Source: Polaromonas sp.
GTDB taxonomy: Bacteria; Pseudomonadota; Gammaproteobacteria; Burkholderiales; Burkholderiaceae_C
Assembly: GCA_013298945.1 (NCBI GenBank)
Contig: JAAFJR010000003.1
Location: 186,001 to 250,000 of the forward strand
Length of the DNA stretch: 64,000 nucleotides
Direction of reading: 5' to 3'
In this document: positions 55,457 to 64,000 of the stretch, piece after piece
Layout: every line of letters starts with the position of its first letter
Position numbering within the stretch: the first letter of the stretch is position 1
Notes under the pieces: generated by a model
Database searches by the model: none
What the model was told of the DNA's origin: nothing
Seen by the model: only the letters and a program-made list of their open reading frames with translations
Translations under genes and position numbers: made by a program

Positions 55457-56392
55457 ATGCGCAACCCCAACAAGCCCTTCGTCGCCGTCGATTGGGGCAC
55501 GTCATCATTTCGTGCCGCTTTGATAGCCCCAAATGGCGATGTGTTGGACGAGTTGTCCACGCCGCGCGGTATTTTGGGCTTCAAGTCAGACGAGTTCGTG
55601 CCGTATTTGGTCGCCACTTGTGCTGGTTTTATGGCTGCAGGTGGCAAGATGTTTTTGCTCTCAGGAATGATTGGCAGTAAAAACGGCCTGCTAGAAGTGC
55701 CTTACTGCCCCTGCCCCGCGACAGCATCAAACATCGCCGCCGCGCTCGGTTGGGTTGATACGGGCATTGCCGATCTCAGCATTGCCATCGTTCCCGGTGT
55801 GCGCCATGGGTTCGAGGATGTTATGCGTGGTGAAGAAACTCAAGTCTTCGGTGCAGCAGCTGTGCTCGGCTTGCAAGACGCAGTCATGGTGCTGCCCGGC
55901 ACGCATAGCAAATGGGTGCAATTACAAGACGGCGCTATTATGAAGTTCAACACCTTCATGACCGGCGAGTTTTACGCGCTGCTGGCGCAGCACTCCATCT
56001 TGGCCAAAAGCTTGCCTGAGCCGACTGATAAGCCTCCCGCCCTAGATCCATCCGCCTTCTTACAAGGCATAGAACGCGCTATGAAAAGCAGTGCTTCGGG
56101 TCAAAGTTTGCTGGGCAACGCCTTCAGCACCCGCGTCAAATCGTTATTCAACGAATTACAACCCGCTCAGGCAGCCAGCTATTTGTCGGGTTTGGTCATC
56201 GGCGACGAGCTGGCCGCCATGCGGTTGCCAGCCGGCAGCCAAGTCATTATCATCGGCTCACCCATCTTGTGCGAGCGCTACAACCTAGCCTTAGACCACC
56301 TAGGCGTGCAAACCCGCGCCATCGGCAACCAAGCCGCTTGGGCGGGGTTGCACAGCATTTATGGCCAACTTTCAGCATCTGCTCCTTTATGA
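55457..56392 (+). CDS. dgoK: 2-dehydro-3-deoxygalactonokinase
   Basis: 311 residues. VAVDWGTSSFRAALI is the phosphate loop; SGMIGSKNGLLEVPYCPCPA and VLPGTHSKWVQLQDG are family hallmarks. It phosphorylates 2-keto-3-deoxygalactonate in the DeLey-Doudoroff pathway. Its stop overlaps the aldolase start (ATGA), so the two are translationally coupled. Confidence 0.93.
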   Translation: MRNPNKPFVAVDWGTSSFRAALIAPNGDVLDELSTPRGILGFKSDEFVPYLVATCAGFMAAGGKMFLLSGMIGSKNGLLEVPYCPCPATASNIAAALGWVDTGIADLSIAIVPGVRHGFEDVMRGEETQVFGAAAVLGLQDAVMVLPGTHSKWVQLQDGAIMKFNTFMTGEFYALLAQHSILAKSLPEPTDKPPALDPSAFLQGIERAMKSSASGQSLLGNAFSTRVKSLFNELQPAQAASYLSGLVIGDELAAMRLPAGSQVIIIGSPILCERYNLALDHLGVQTRAIGNQAAWAGLHSIYGQLSASAPL

Positions 56393-57024
56393 CTTCAAAA
56401 ACCTACACCCCTGCTGCGTTGACCTTGCGCCGCCACCTTGCCGATTGCAGACTGGTCGCCATCCTGCGCGGCTTAACGCCAGCCGAAGCTCTGCCCGTGG
56501 GCGAGGTGCTGTGGCAAGCCGGTTTTCGCATCCTTGAAGTGCCGCTCAACTCACCGTCGCCTATGGAAAGCATACACATCCTGCGCCAATCGCTACCGCA
56601 CGCCCTGGTCGGCGCTGGCACGGTGATGACCGTGGCCGACGTGCAAGCCGTCCACGGCGCAGGCGGTCAGCTTATCGTGTCGCCCAATTGCAATGTTGAG
56701 GTTATACGCGCGGCAGTTGGTTTGGGCATGGTCTGCTTGCCAGGCGTCGTCACCCCCACAGAGGCCTTTGCCGCGCTAGACGCAGGCGCGCAAGGCCTCA
56801 AGTTCTTCCCCGCAGACCTCGTCCCCCCCAGCGCCGTCAAAGCCATGCGCGCCGTGCTCCCTGCCGACTGCCTGCTCATTCCCGTAGGCGGCATTAGCCC
56901 TAGCAACATGCCCGCCTACCTGCAAGCCGGTGCCAGTGGTTTTGGCATGGGCTCAAACCTGTACACAGCTGGCAAATCGCTCGAAGCAATACGCCAATCT
57001 GCTATTGAATTAATAGCTGTTTAG
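56389..57024 (+). CDS. dgoA: 2-dehydro-3-deoxy-6-phosphogalactonate aldolase
   Basis: 211 residues from ATG 56389, which overlaps the dgoK stop by 4 bp. LVAILRGLTPAEA, ILEVPLNS (Glu), VGAGTVM and LKFFPADL (Schiff-base Lys) identify the KDPG/KDPGal aldolase family. It splits KDPGal into pyruvate and glyceraldehyde-3-phosphate. The last ~9 codons (SAIELIAV-stop) lie inside dispersed repeat copy 2. Confidence 0.93.
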   Translation: MTSKTYTPAALTLRRHLADCRLVAILRGLTPAEALPVGEVLWQAGFRILEVPLNSPSPMESIHILRQSLPHALVGAGTVMTVADVQAVHGAGGQLIVSPNCNVEVIRAAVGLGMVCLPGVVTPTEAFAALDAGAQGLKFFPADLVPPSAVKAMRAVLPADCLLIPVGGISPSNMPAYLQAGASGFGMGSNLYTAGKSLEAIRQSAIELIAV

Positions 57025-57055
57025 GCAATAAATACGCTGGCTAGAGGCGTATTTA
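57000..57055 (+). repeat. Dispersed repeat copy 2, also encoding the dgoA end
   Basis: TTAATAGCTGTTTAGGCAATAAATACGC followed by TGGCTAGAGGCGTATTT; nearly the same as copy 1. It supplies the dgoA stop codon. AAATACGC/GCGTATTT can fold into an 8-bp hairpin between the convergent dgoA and dehydrogenase genes, acting as a terminator. Confidence 0.87.
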
Positions 57056-57059
57056 AGCA

Positions 57060-58508
57060 TTAAACACTCGTCATCGCCACCGTCTTAACATTCAAATACG
57101 ACTCCAGCGCCTCTGGCCCACCCTCAGAGCCGTAGCCTGAATCCTTCACGCCGCCGAAAGGCAACTCTGGCCACGGCATCGCTGGCTGGTTAATCCACAG
57201 CATGCCAGTTTGCATTTGGCTGCTTAGCTGGTGGGCGGTTTTGATGCTGCTGGTGAAGGCGTAGGCAGACAGACCAAAGGGCAGACGGTTGGCTTCCGCG
57301 ATGGCTTCGTCTAGGGTTTTGACGCTGCGCAAGACGGCCATGGGGCCGAAAGGCTCGGTGTTGAAGACATCGCTGTCCAGTGGGGCGTCCAAAATCAGCG
57401 TAGGGGCGAAGAAGTTGCCGGCTGTACCAATGCGCTCACCACCGGCGGCGACTGTCGCACCGCGCTTCACGGCGTCTTCGGTCAACTGCTGCATGGCGGT
57501 GACGCGGCGCGGGTTGGCCAGCGGGCCCATGGCGTTGGCGGCTTCTAGGCCAGAGCCAACTGTCAATTTTTGGGCATAGGCCAAGAAGCCAGCGACGAAT
57601 TCTTCGCGGACGGACTCGTCCACCAAAAAACGCGTTGGTGAAATGCACACTTGCCCAGCGTTGCGGAATTTGAACGCTGCTGCTATTTTGATAGCGTGTG
57701 CGACATTCGCGTCTGCCGCCACAATCACCGGCGCGTGACCGCCCAACTCCATGGTGGCGCGTTTCATGTGTTTACCGGCGAGAGCTGCGAGCTGTTTGCC
57801 CACGGGCGTGGAGCCCGTGAAGGTGATTTTTCGGATGACGGGGTGAGCAATCAGGTAGCTGCTGATTTCAGCCGGGTCGCCATAGACCAAGCCAATCACG
57901 CCAGCCGGCACGCCCGCGTCCATGAAGACCTTGATCAACTCAGCAGGTGATGCGGGGGTTTCTTCTGGCGCTTTCACAATCATGGAGCAGCCTGTCGCCA
58001 AAGCGGCAGAGAGTTTGCGCACAATTTGGTTGACTGGGAAGTTCCACGGCGTGAAGGCCGCGACCGGGCCGACCGGCTCTTTCAAGACCATTTGCTGCAC
58101 ATTCGCCATGCGCGGCGGCACAATGCGGCCATAAACGCGGCGGCCTTCTTCGGCAAACCAATCGATGATCTCGGCCGACATGCCCAACTCGGCTTTCGCC
58201 TCTGCCAGCGGTTTGCCTTGTTCCAAAGTCATCAATTCGGCTATCGCCGGCGTGCGCTCACGCAGCAAAGCTGCTGCTGCACGCATCGTTTCTGCGCGTT
58301 TGTTGGCGGGTGTGTTTTTCCAGATTTCAAAGCCTTTGGCCGTCGCTGCCAGCGCGTCGTCCAAATCCGTAATCGTCGCGTGCGCCACGCTGCCAATCAC
58401 GTCGCCCGTGGCGGGATTGTGCACTGGAATGACCGCGCCGCCTTTGGCAGCGCGCCATTCGTTGTTGATCATGAGCTGGACGTGTGGGTAGGCGGTGGTG
58501 GTTGTCAT
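57060..58508 (-). CDS. NAD(P)-dependent semialdehyde dehydrogenase
   Basis: 482 residues. [10 protein letters not shown] holds the general base Glu; the catalytic Cys is in [12 protein letters not shown], and [10 protein letters not shown] is the cofactor site. The [10 protein letters not shown] form is typical of alpha-ketoglutarate/succinate semialdehyde dehydrogenases in sugar-acid catabolism. Convergent with dgoA. It could complete an oxidative pentose or sugar-acid route. Confidence 0.9.
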   Translation of the reverse strand: MTTTTAYPHVQLMINNEWRAAKGGAVIPVHNPATGDVIGSVAHATITDLDDALAATAKGFEIWKNTPANKRAETMRAAAALLRERTPAIAELMTLEQGKPLAEAKAELGMSAEIIDWFAEEGRRVYGRIVPPRMANVQQMVLKEPVGPVAAFTPWNFPVNQIVRKLSAALATGCSMIVKAPEETPASPAELIKVFMDAGVPAGVIGLVYGDPAEISSYLIAHPVIRKITFTGSTPVGKQLAALAGKHMKRATMELGGHAPVIVAADANVAHAIKIAAAFKFRNAGQVCISPTRFLVDESVREEFVAGFLAYAQKLTVGSGLEAANAMGPLANPRRVTAMQQLTEDAVKRGATVAAGGERIGTAGNFFAPTLILDAPLDSDVFNTEPFGPMAVLRSVKTLDEAIAEANRLPFGLSAYAFTSSIKTAHQLSSQMQTGMLWINQPAMPWPELPFGGVKDSGYGSEGGPEALESYLNVKTVAMTSV

Positions 58509-58692
58509 GGCGATGTGGGGAGTAAGTTAAAAAAAGAGGGGTAAAGGAGGAGTAGTTAAGGCAAATCATCTATCTTACGACGAACCCCCGTTTAGAGCAG
58601 TTGTTTTGGTCGCGCTTGAGACTAAAAAATATTCTTTTTGAATATACTGACATAGCAAAAACCCTATATCTAAAACTTAAATTAAGCCACCT

Positions 58693-59874
58693 ATGAGCAC
58701 CCAAAAAAAAATCGCCATCCGTATTTCAACGCAATTTGATTCAGGCGCGATTGAAGTCGTTAGCCTTGCCGACCCACAAGATATCCAGTTGAATATTCGC
58801 GCGGATCAGGGCGTGAGCGGTCCTGCAGAATTTGCTCAGTGGTTTCACTTTAGGCTGCAGGGCGCAGCGGGTGTGCCACTAAAGCTGCGGTTTTTGAACG
58901 CGGCGCAATGTGCGTATCCCAAAGGCTGGGAAGGCTATCGAGTGGTGGCCAGTTACGACCGACAGCTGTGGTTTCGCATTGACACCCAGTTTGATGCTGC
59001 ATCCGACAATAAGGTCATGACAGCAACGATCACGCCTGATACAAACAGCATCTACTTTGCCTATTTCGAGCCGTATTCTTATGAGCGACACCTCGATTTA
59101 CTGGGTTCGGCTGCAGAATCTGAGCATGTACAGAGCGAATTCTTAGGCCACACCATCGATGGCCGCGACATGAATGTGCTGCACATCACGGACGTGTCTT
59201 GCGCTGTGGAGCATAAGAAGAACATCTGGCTTATCTCCCGCCAACACCCCGGCGAAACGATGGCCGAATGGTTTGTGGAAGGCTTTTTGGAGCGTCTGTT
59301 GGATGTGGACGACCCAGTCAGCCGCGTGCTGCTGGCCAAATGCGTCTTTCACGTCGTGCCCAATATGAACCCCGACGGTGCCGTTCGCGGCAACTTGCGC
59401 ACCAACGCCGCCGGTGCCAATTTAAACCGCGAATGGCAAACCCCCACGATGACGCGCTCGCCAGAAGTGTTTTTGGTTCGCCAAAAAATGTTGGAAACCG
59501 GCGTTGACCTGTGCTTAGATGCGCATGGCGATGAAGGCCTGCCCTACAACTTTGTCGCCGGTTCTGAGGGCAACCCCGGCTACACCGCCAAGATTGAAGC
59601 GCTAGAAAACGCCTTCAAAACCGCATGGTTGGCGACCAGTCCAGACTTTCAAACCGAGCAAGGCTACGGCAAAGCCGCCAAAGGCAGCGCCAACCCCACC
59701 TTGGCCACCAATTGGATTGCCCAGCAGTTCAACTGCCTGGCGTTCACCATAGAGATGCCCTTCAAAGACAACGCTAACCTGCCTGATGCAGGCGAGGGCT
59801 GGAGTGGTGAGCGGTCTAGAAAGCTTGGGGCTGGTGTATTGCTGCCAATTTTATCGGTTATAAATGAGCTGTAG
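58693..59874 (+). CDS. M14-family metallocarboxypeptidase
   Basis: 393 residues. An N-terminal beta-rich domain (~1-125) is followed by the zinc peptidase domain: RQHPGETMAEWF (His, Glu ligands), PNMNPDGAVRGNLRTNAAG, DAHGDEG (His ligand), and FTIEMPFKDN (catalytic Glu). This is the layout of cytosolic carboxypeptidases (CCP-like). No signal peptide. Substrate unknown. The C-terminal codons (NEL-stop) lie at dispersed repeat copy 3. Confidence 0.9.
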   Translation: MSTQKKIAIRISTQFDSGAIEVVSLADPQDIQLNIRADQGVSGPAEFAQWFHFRLQGAAGVPLKLRFLNAAQCAYPKGWEGYRVVASYDRQLWFRIDTQFDAASDNKVMTATITPDTNSIYFAYFEPYSYERHLDLLGSAAESEHVQSEFLGHTIDGRDMNVLHITDVSCAVEHKKNIWLISRQHPGETMAEWFVEGFLERLLDVDDPVSRVLLAKCVFHVVPNMNPDGAVRGNLRTNAAGANLNREWQTPTMTRSPEVFLVRQKMLETGVDLCLDAHGDEGLPYNFVAGSEGNPGYTAKIEALENAFKTAWLATSPDFQTEQGYGKAAKGSANPTLATNWIAQQFNCLAFTIEMPFKDNANLPDAGEGWSGERSRKLGAGVLLPILSVINEL

Positions 59875-59916
59875 CCGGTGTATTTATTGCCTTAACAGCT
59901 ATTATTTTTATAGTAA
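59873..59916 (-). repeat. Dispersed repeat copy 3 (reverse)
   Basis: On the - strand: AATAGCTGTTAAGGCAATAA, then ATACACCGGCTACAGCTC, matching copies 1 and 2. It covers the stop of the M14 gene and fills the gap to the convergent LuxR-type gene. Confidence 0.82.
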
Positions 59917-59929
59917 TTTTCTTTGTAAT

Positions 59930-61036
59930 TTATGCAGAATTAATCTCAACAACACTAGGCAAAGCACCCAGTAGCCGAATCAGTTCTTGCTGCCGCGTCG
60001 TCCCCGTTTTGGCAAAAATATTGGACAGCTGGCTGCGAACGGTTGGCAACTTCAGCTCTAGAATTTGTGCAATCTCAGCGGGTGTTTTGCCTTGCAACAA
60101 AAGCGGAATCAGTCGCGCTTCTGCTTTTGAGAGGGTAAAAGCGTTGCTTACAAATTCTGCCGCAGCATCAGGCCGTTTTTCAGGATCCACCAAGATGAGC
60201 ATGACCGAAGCGCGCGTTTCACCAGCGGTATTGCGCACGGGGGCTGAGACTGGCAGCGTCAACAGCATGGTACGTGCTTTGCCGAAAACCGCCGCACCGC
60301 CTTCGCCTTTAGCTGCTGCGTCAATACATTGAGCCACCGCACCAGTTGTCGGCAAACCGTTTGACAAAATGTCTGCTGCCAAGCTTTTCGCGGCACGGTT
60401 GGCATGCTGCACGCGCCGCGCGGGGTTGATGAACATTACCCCGAAATCCATGCTGTCCAAGCTGGCGTGGTAGGTCACCAACTGTTCGCGCATGCTGCGC
60501 CATTCCCAGTGCAGTGAAAATGCGCGTTGAATGTGTGGATAAATTAAACGTAGCGCATCGGCATCTGCTTGGTTAAATGCGGCAGCACCGGGTGGACGAA
60601 AGAAATTCAGCGTCATCGGTGGTGTCTCAAAAGCATTGCTGCTTTCTAGCATCGTAGCTGTCATCAAATGTTCTGCCGGCATGGTGACCAAGAAATCGCT
60701 GTAGAAAGCCGTTCGCTTTAATTCGGCTGTGCTGACGTGCTCAGTGCCAATCAAAACGGCGCCTTTGACAAACAAACCTTTTTCAGTCCCAGTAGCAAGC
60801 CAAATATTGTGTTGCCACCAATACTCAGAATATTCTTTAGCACAGGTTTCGCTGAAATTGTGTGTGGCGTAAAAATCTTGCTCATATTGACCTTGACCTA
60901 TGAACACGAAAAAGCCGATGTTGGCGTCAAGATATTCGCACAACATTTTGACGATATTGCTCCAAGCCGCGTCTTTTCCAACAGCTTCATACAAACTTGA
61001 AATGATGTGAATATTACCGTCGAAGTTTTTTTTCAT
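59930..61036 (-). CDS. LuxR-type helix-turn-helix regulator
   Basis: 368 residues. The C-terminal HTH (~295-355) reads LSKAEARLIPLLLQGKTPAEIAQILELKLPTVRSQLSNIFAKTGTTRQQEL. The N-terminal ~280 residues form a PAS/GAF-like sensory region without a receiver domain (SMDFGVMFINPARRVQHANRAA is PAS-like). Ligand and target unknown. Confidence 0.88.
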   Translation of the reverse strand: MKKNFDGNIHIISSLYEAVGKDAAWSNIVKMLCEYLDANIGFFVFIGQGQYEQDFYATHNFSETCAKEYSEYWWQHNIWLATGTEKGLFVKGAVLIGTEHVSTAELKRTAFYSDFLVTMPAEHLMTATMLESSNAFETPPMTLNFFRPPGAAAFNQADADALRLIYPHIQRAFSLHWEWRSMREQLVTYHASLDSMDFGVMFINPARRVQHANRAAKSLAADILSNGLPTTGAVAQCIDAAAKGEGGAAVFGKARTMLLTLPVSAPVRNTAGETRASVMLILVDPEKRPDAAAEFVSNAFTLSKAEARLIPLLLQGKTPAEIAQILELKLPTVRSQLSNIFAKTGTTRQQELIRLLGALPSVVEINSA

Positions 61037-61125
61037 TCACATGAATGTATCGGAATCGATGCATTGTGTAAACAATCGTGAGTTTCATGGCGGATTTGTC
61101 GCCAATTAAAACAACAAAGGTGTTT

Positions 61126-64000
61126 ATGAGGCAGAGTAAAAAATCTCATCTTTCTCGTTTGTGCAATTGGCTATGCGCGTTGGCGATGATCAGTTTAGTT
61201 TGCTTGCCTCAGCAGGCCACGGCGGCTGAGCCTTTAGGTCAAATCAAGCAATGTGTCTCCGAATTGTGGGATTGCGGTACAAGCGCCTTGAAAACGTATG
61301 CAAAGGGGATTGAAGCGGCAGGGAATGTATTGTGGTTTATGGCGAGTAATCCAGATTGTGTCGCCGGCATGATAAGCGGTAACCCGGTGACCGTGGGTGC
61401 TACCGGTTTGATCGTTGGTTTGGGCGCTGCTGGCGTGATTAACAAGAATCAGTGTGAGGGAGATATCTATGGCGTAGCCATGCAGCCTATCGCTGCTGCT
61501 TTGGATGAAATAATCCCTAAGTCGTTGCTAACGCCCAATCTTAAGAGCGGCTTTGTCAATGTTCTGAAAACGCAAGGTACTGAGGTTTTGAAAGGTTTCG
61601 CGCAACCGCTACCTGTACCAGCAGTACCGCCTAGCCTGGGTGGCATCATTACTTGTGGCTGTAATGCTTTGCAGTCAGGAGCGGAAGCTCTAGAAGATAT
61701 TAAAACCGTGGCTAGATTGGCCAAAGAAACTGCACAATCCTGCAAAAGTGCTGCTAACAGTTGCCCTGGCTTAAAGCAAGTTCTGCAGGTTGGTGGCTAT
61801 GTCGTCCAAGCCGTAACGGATCCATCAAGTATTGTCCAAGACTGCGACAGCATGTCGCGCCAGCAATATGTTGCAGCTAGGTTGAGACCTCTGATTCCTG
61901 AGCTTGTCAATCAATTTAAGGAGAACCGACCTTGGGCTAACTCATACGGCGAAAGCCTTTTGTCCAGTGCCTTTGAGACCTGCCGCAGCTATTACGACAG
62001 CCACTGCTACAAAGAAAAAGCAGCGGTAGATTTCTGTCAAGGTCCTGTTAACGATCAAAACTTTGATCCTGAGTTATGGGCAGAGATAGGCAAACTGCTC
62101 AACGGCCCAGTGTTTGATGCTTACTTTAGCGAAAACTGGTCCAAGTTGTTGGCGCTTCCTGCATGCCCTGCGGCAGCGGGTATATCCATCGGTAAAAATA
62201 ACGCGACTGGTGAAACTGATGCGCTGGCTATGCGCAATCAAAACGCCGAACAGTGTAAACAAGAACTTCCAAGCTTGGTTTTTGGCGGGAGTGGCAGTTA
62301 CAAGGCTGCCGTGCGCGACATGTTACCGCAAAGTCGTGAAGCGTGGGCTGCTGCAGGCGTTCGTGGCGTGCAAGACAAGCCGCCACTTGACCAAGCTCGG
62401 CTGTACTTTCGCCGCATCATGACGTCAGCTGCGGTGGTCAGTCGCATCAAAATTAAACAACGCATCGATAATTACGCTCAGCGTGACTCTGAGATCAAGG
62501 TATCTGGCGCAACGCTGGCGATGCCAACCACCGTGTTGAATCGTTCTTATGGGCTTTGGGCCAAAACCATCGTGGCTTTTAATGCGAATAAGTGCCCAAA
62601 AGATGCCAAAGGCTGGTCGGGCTTCGGCAGCAAAGACAAATTGGACTATGTGTGCCTGAAAGATTTAGCAAACAGTTTGGGGCTTGAAACCGAAGAGAAA
62701 CTTGTAAGCCAAGAGTTTGGCGTTATCGTTGCGGAAAACCACATGGTTGAAGGTAACTTTAAAGGGGCTTCGCCGTATGTAAAGGCATCGCAAAAATATT
62801 TCCAAGCTGCCAAATCTTTACCCCCTAAAGATGAGAGCGATGCGAATGAGCATTGGAAGGTGGCCAAACCCATCGCCGACGCAGAGTTTGTTAACTTGGC
62901 GGCCAACATGTTTCCCAAACATGCAGCGCGCGTTGCTGCCAATAGCGAAAGCCGTAAAAAACAAAATGAAAATTTTGATGCTTTCTTAACAGTGGCCGAG
63001 GTTGAAAGCAAGGATCAAATGACACGTTGCGAAAAAACCAACAAGGCCGAGGCCTGCAAGAGCGATATGGTCAAGCTACTGCAAGACGAGAAGGCGGATA
63101 TGACGGCCATCATCAATGTGGCCTACGTTGGCTTAAAAACAACGACAGAGCCAGTAGAAGATAAGGTCTATGCTGCCACCATCAGCAAGCTGAGTGAGCG
63201 TTTGAAAAAAACGGAAAAACTGTATCTCAGCTCGGCTTTGCTCTACCCAGTGGATATGGGTAAAGGTGATAGCAGGGGTTTAAAAGGTATGACGACTACC
63301 ACCCCAGGTGTATTGCCATATGTGACAGGTGCGATTGACAAAGGTGGCACTGGCGCAATGCCACCCAAAGCAGGTGAGTCGTTAGCGCCTAAAACGGCGG
63401 TCGCCGTCCCGCCGATAAGTACCAGCTCTCCATTTGGCATGCGCGCTGCACCAACGATGGTTTCAAGCAAAAATAGCACACCCGTTGTCACTATCGCACC
63501 TGCGCCAGTTAACAATGTCGTCATAGACAAGAATCCAAACCCCAATATTGGACAAAATGCAGGTGCTGTGTTAGCAGCAGGCACACCTTCACAACCAAAA
63601 CAGGAGAGCGTCGTAGCAATTTCACCTATGAACCCTATCGGTCCTGTCGGTCCTATTGGTGTCGGTCAGCCAGGAACTCCCAAAACTGTGGTGCCCATTA
63701 GCCCAACAACCACTACCAGCCCAATAGGTAACAATCCGACCACAATAGTCAAAGCTGCTGTGCCAAATACACCTAGCTCATTTGCACCAGCCGTTCTCCC
63801 TTTCAACGAAAAACAATACCGCGACAACCGCTCAAAAGAGTTTTTGACACAATGGCTAAACCGTTGCAAAGACAACGATTGCCGACGCGATGTGAGCGCA
63901 TTACTTGCAAAACAGCTCGACGAAGAAGTCGCTCAAATTAAAGCCAGCGTGAATGCGTGGCATGACAAAGCGTTTCAAGAGCGGATCCAGGATATCGTTG
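61126..64000 (+). CDS. Long secreted protein of unknown function (3' partial)
   Basis: The frame is open from ATG 61126 to the window end, at least 958 residues. A signal peptide (RLCNWLCALAMISLVCLPQQATAAE) is followed by a mature part with many paired Cys (IKQCVSELWDC, CGCNALQ, AANSCP, CRSYYDSHCYKEK) up to about residue 320, suggesting disulfides in the periplasm or outside. A Gly/Ala membrane-like segment lies early (VGATGLIVGLGAAGVI). From ~710 to ~895 it is Pro/Thr/Gly-rich (IGPVGPIGVGQPGTP), then returns to a helical charged domain. No family recognised. Confidence 0.85.
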   Translation, partial: MRQSKKSHLSRLCNWLCALAMISLVCLPQQATAAEPLGQIKQCVSELWDCGTSALKTYAKGIEAAGNVLWFMASNPDCVAGMISGNPVTVGATGLIVGLGAAGVINKNQCEGDIYGVAMQPIAAALDEIIPKSLLTPNLKSGFVNVLKTQGTEVLKGFAQPLPVPAVPPSLGGIITCGCNALQSGAEALEDIKTVARLAKETAQSCKSAANSCPGLKQVLQVGGYVVQAVTDPSSIVQDCDSMSRQQYVAARLRPLIPELVNQFKENRPWANSYGESLLSSAFETCRSYYDSHCYKEKAAVDFCQGPVNDQNFDPELWAEIGKLLNGPVFDAYFSENWSKLLALPACPAAAGISIGKNNATGETDALAMRNQNAEQCKQELPSLVFGGSGSYKAAVRDMLPQSREAWAAAGVRGVQDKPPLDQARLYFRRIMTSAAVVSRIKIKQRIDNYAQRDSEIKVSGATLAMPTTVLNRSYGLWAKTIVAFNANKCPKDAKGWSGFGSKDKLDYVCLKDLANSLGLETEEKLVSQEFGVIVAENHMVEGNFKGASPYVKASQKYFQAAKSLPPKDESDANEHWKVAKPIADAEFVNLAANMFPKHAARVAANSESRKKQNENFDAFLTVAEVESKDQMTRCEKTNKAEACKSDMVKLLQDEKADMTAIINVAYVGLKTTTEPVEDKVYAATISKLSERLKKTEKLYLSSALLYPVDMGKGDSRGLKGMTTTTPGVLPYVTGAIDKGGTGAMPPKAGESLAPKTAVAVPPISTSSPFGMRAAPTMVSSKNSTPVVTIAPAPVNNVVIDKNPNPNIGQNAGAVLAAGTPSQPKQESVVAISPMNPIGPVGPIGVGQPGTPKTVVPISPTTTTSPIGNNPTTIVKAAVPNTPSSFAPAVLPFNEKQYRDNRSKEFLTQWLNRCKDNDCRRDVSALLAKQLDEEVAQIKASVNAWHDKAFQERIQDIV

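Noticed and set aside
57676-57720. A further copy of the dispersed repeat inside the semialdehyde dehydrogenase gene (TGCTATTTTGATAGCGTG).
   Set aside because: Only a short part matches, with a gap, and the encoded residues fit a normal dehydrogenase sequence.

Overview
The window looks like a chromosomal segment of a betaproteobacterium, most likely Burkholderiales, family Comamonadaceae. The supporting signs are a Bug/TctC-type receptor, a fused IcmF mutase, a CsoR/persulfide dioxygenase locus, and a dispersed intergenic repeat (TAATAGCTG...GGCTAGAGG) of a kind I associate with that family. The assignment rests on gene content only. No rRNA, tRNA or CRISPR array was recognised.

Layout. (1) 1-9.74 kb: a type I secretion locus on the + strand. 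It holds the 3' end of a giant repeat protein, a GNAT acetyltransferase, the ABC/HlyD/TolC channel genes, a HlyC-type lysine acyltransferase and a lipoprotein. (2) 9.87-21.9 kb: an AT-rich accessory block, all on the - strand. It contains a five-gene cluster (peptidoglycan amidase, subtilisin-like protease, DUF2235 alpha/beta hydrolase, two membrane proteins), a DUF6988-like gene, and a wHTH / KGGVGR-type ATPase / helical protein / nitrilase-like operon. The last operon is bracketed by two direct copies of a ~124-bp sequence. (3) 22.9-26.3 kb: a Lon-like AAA ATPase, a HAD-like protein, a metallophosphoesterase and a small conserved protein. (4) 26.4-33.5 kb: a Tn7-like transposition module (MarR-like regulator, small DNA-binding-like protein, TnsA-TnsB fusion, a 106-residue protein resembling the TnsB tail, TnsC, TniQ). 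It ends against the stop codon of icmF. (5) 33.5-61 kb: metabolic core. It carries icmF, a TRAP transporter, a sulfide/persulfide module (two YeeE/YedE proteins, a CsoR-type repressor, a dioxygenase-rhodanese), a LysM protein, coaX, a LysR regulator, ornithine cyclodeaminase with a divergent Lrp regulator, a Bug receptor with an amidase, dbpA, arginase, a GDT1-type transporter, a sugar-acid cluster with dgoK/dgoA, an M14 peptidase and a LuxR-type regulator. (6) 61.1 kb to the end: a long secreted cysteine-containing protein of unknown function that runs off the window.

Working together: region 1 should acylate and export a very large surface or extracellular protein. Region 5 contains an arginine route (arginase to ornithine to proline), a galactonate-type route (SDR/Gfo-Idh oxidation, kinase, aldolase, semialdehyde dehydrogenase) and sulfide detoxification. 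The most original material is the KGGVGR-ATPase/nitrilase operon, where one in-frame TGA separates the last two ORFs; the free-standing TnsB-tail-like protein inside the Tn7-like operon; and the dispersed repeat, whose three intergenic copies all lie between convergent genes and which also appears inside icmF.
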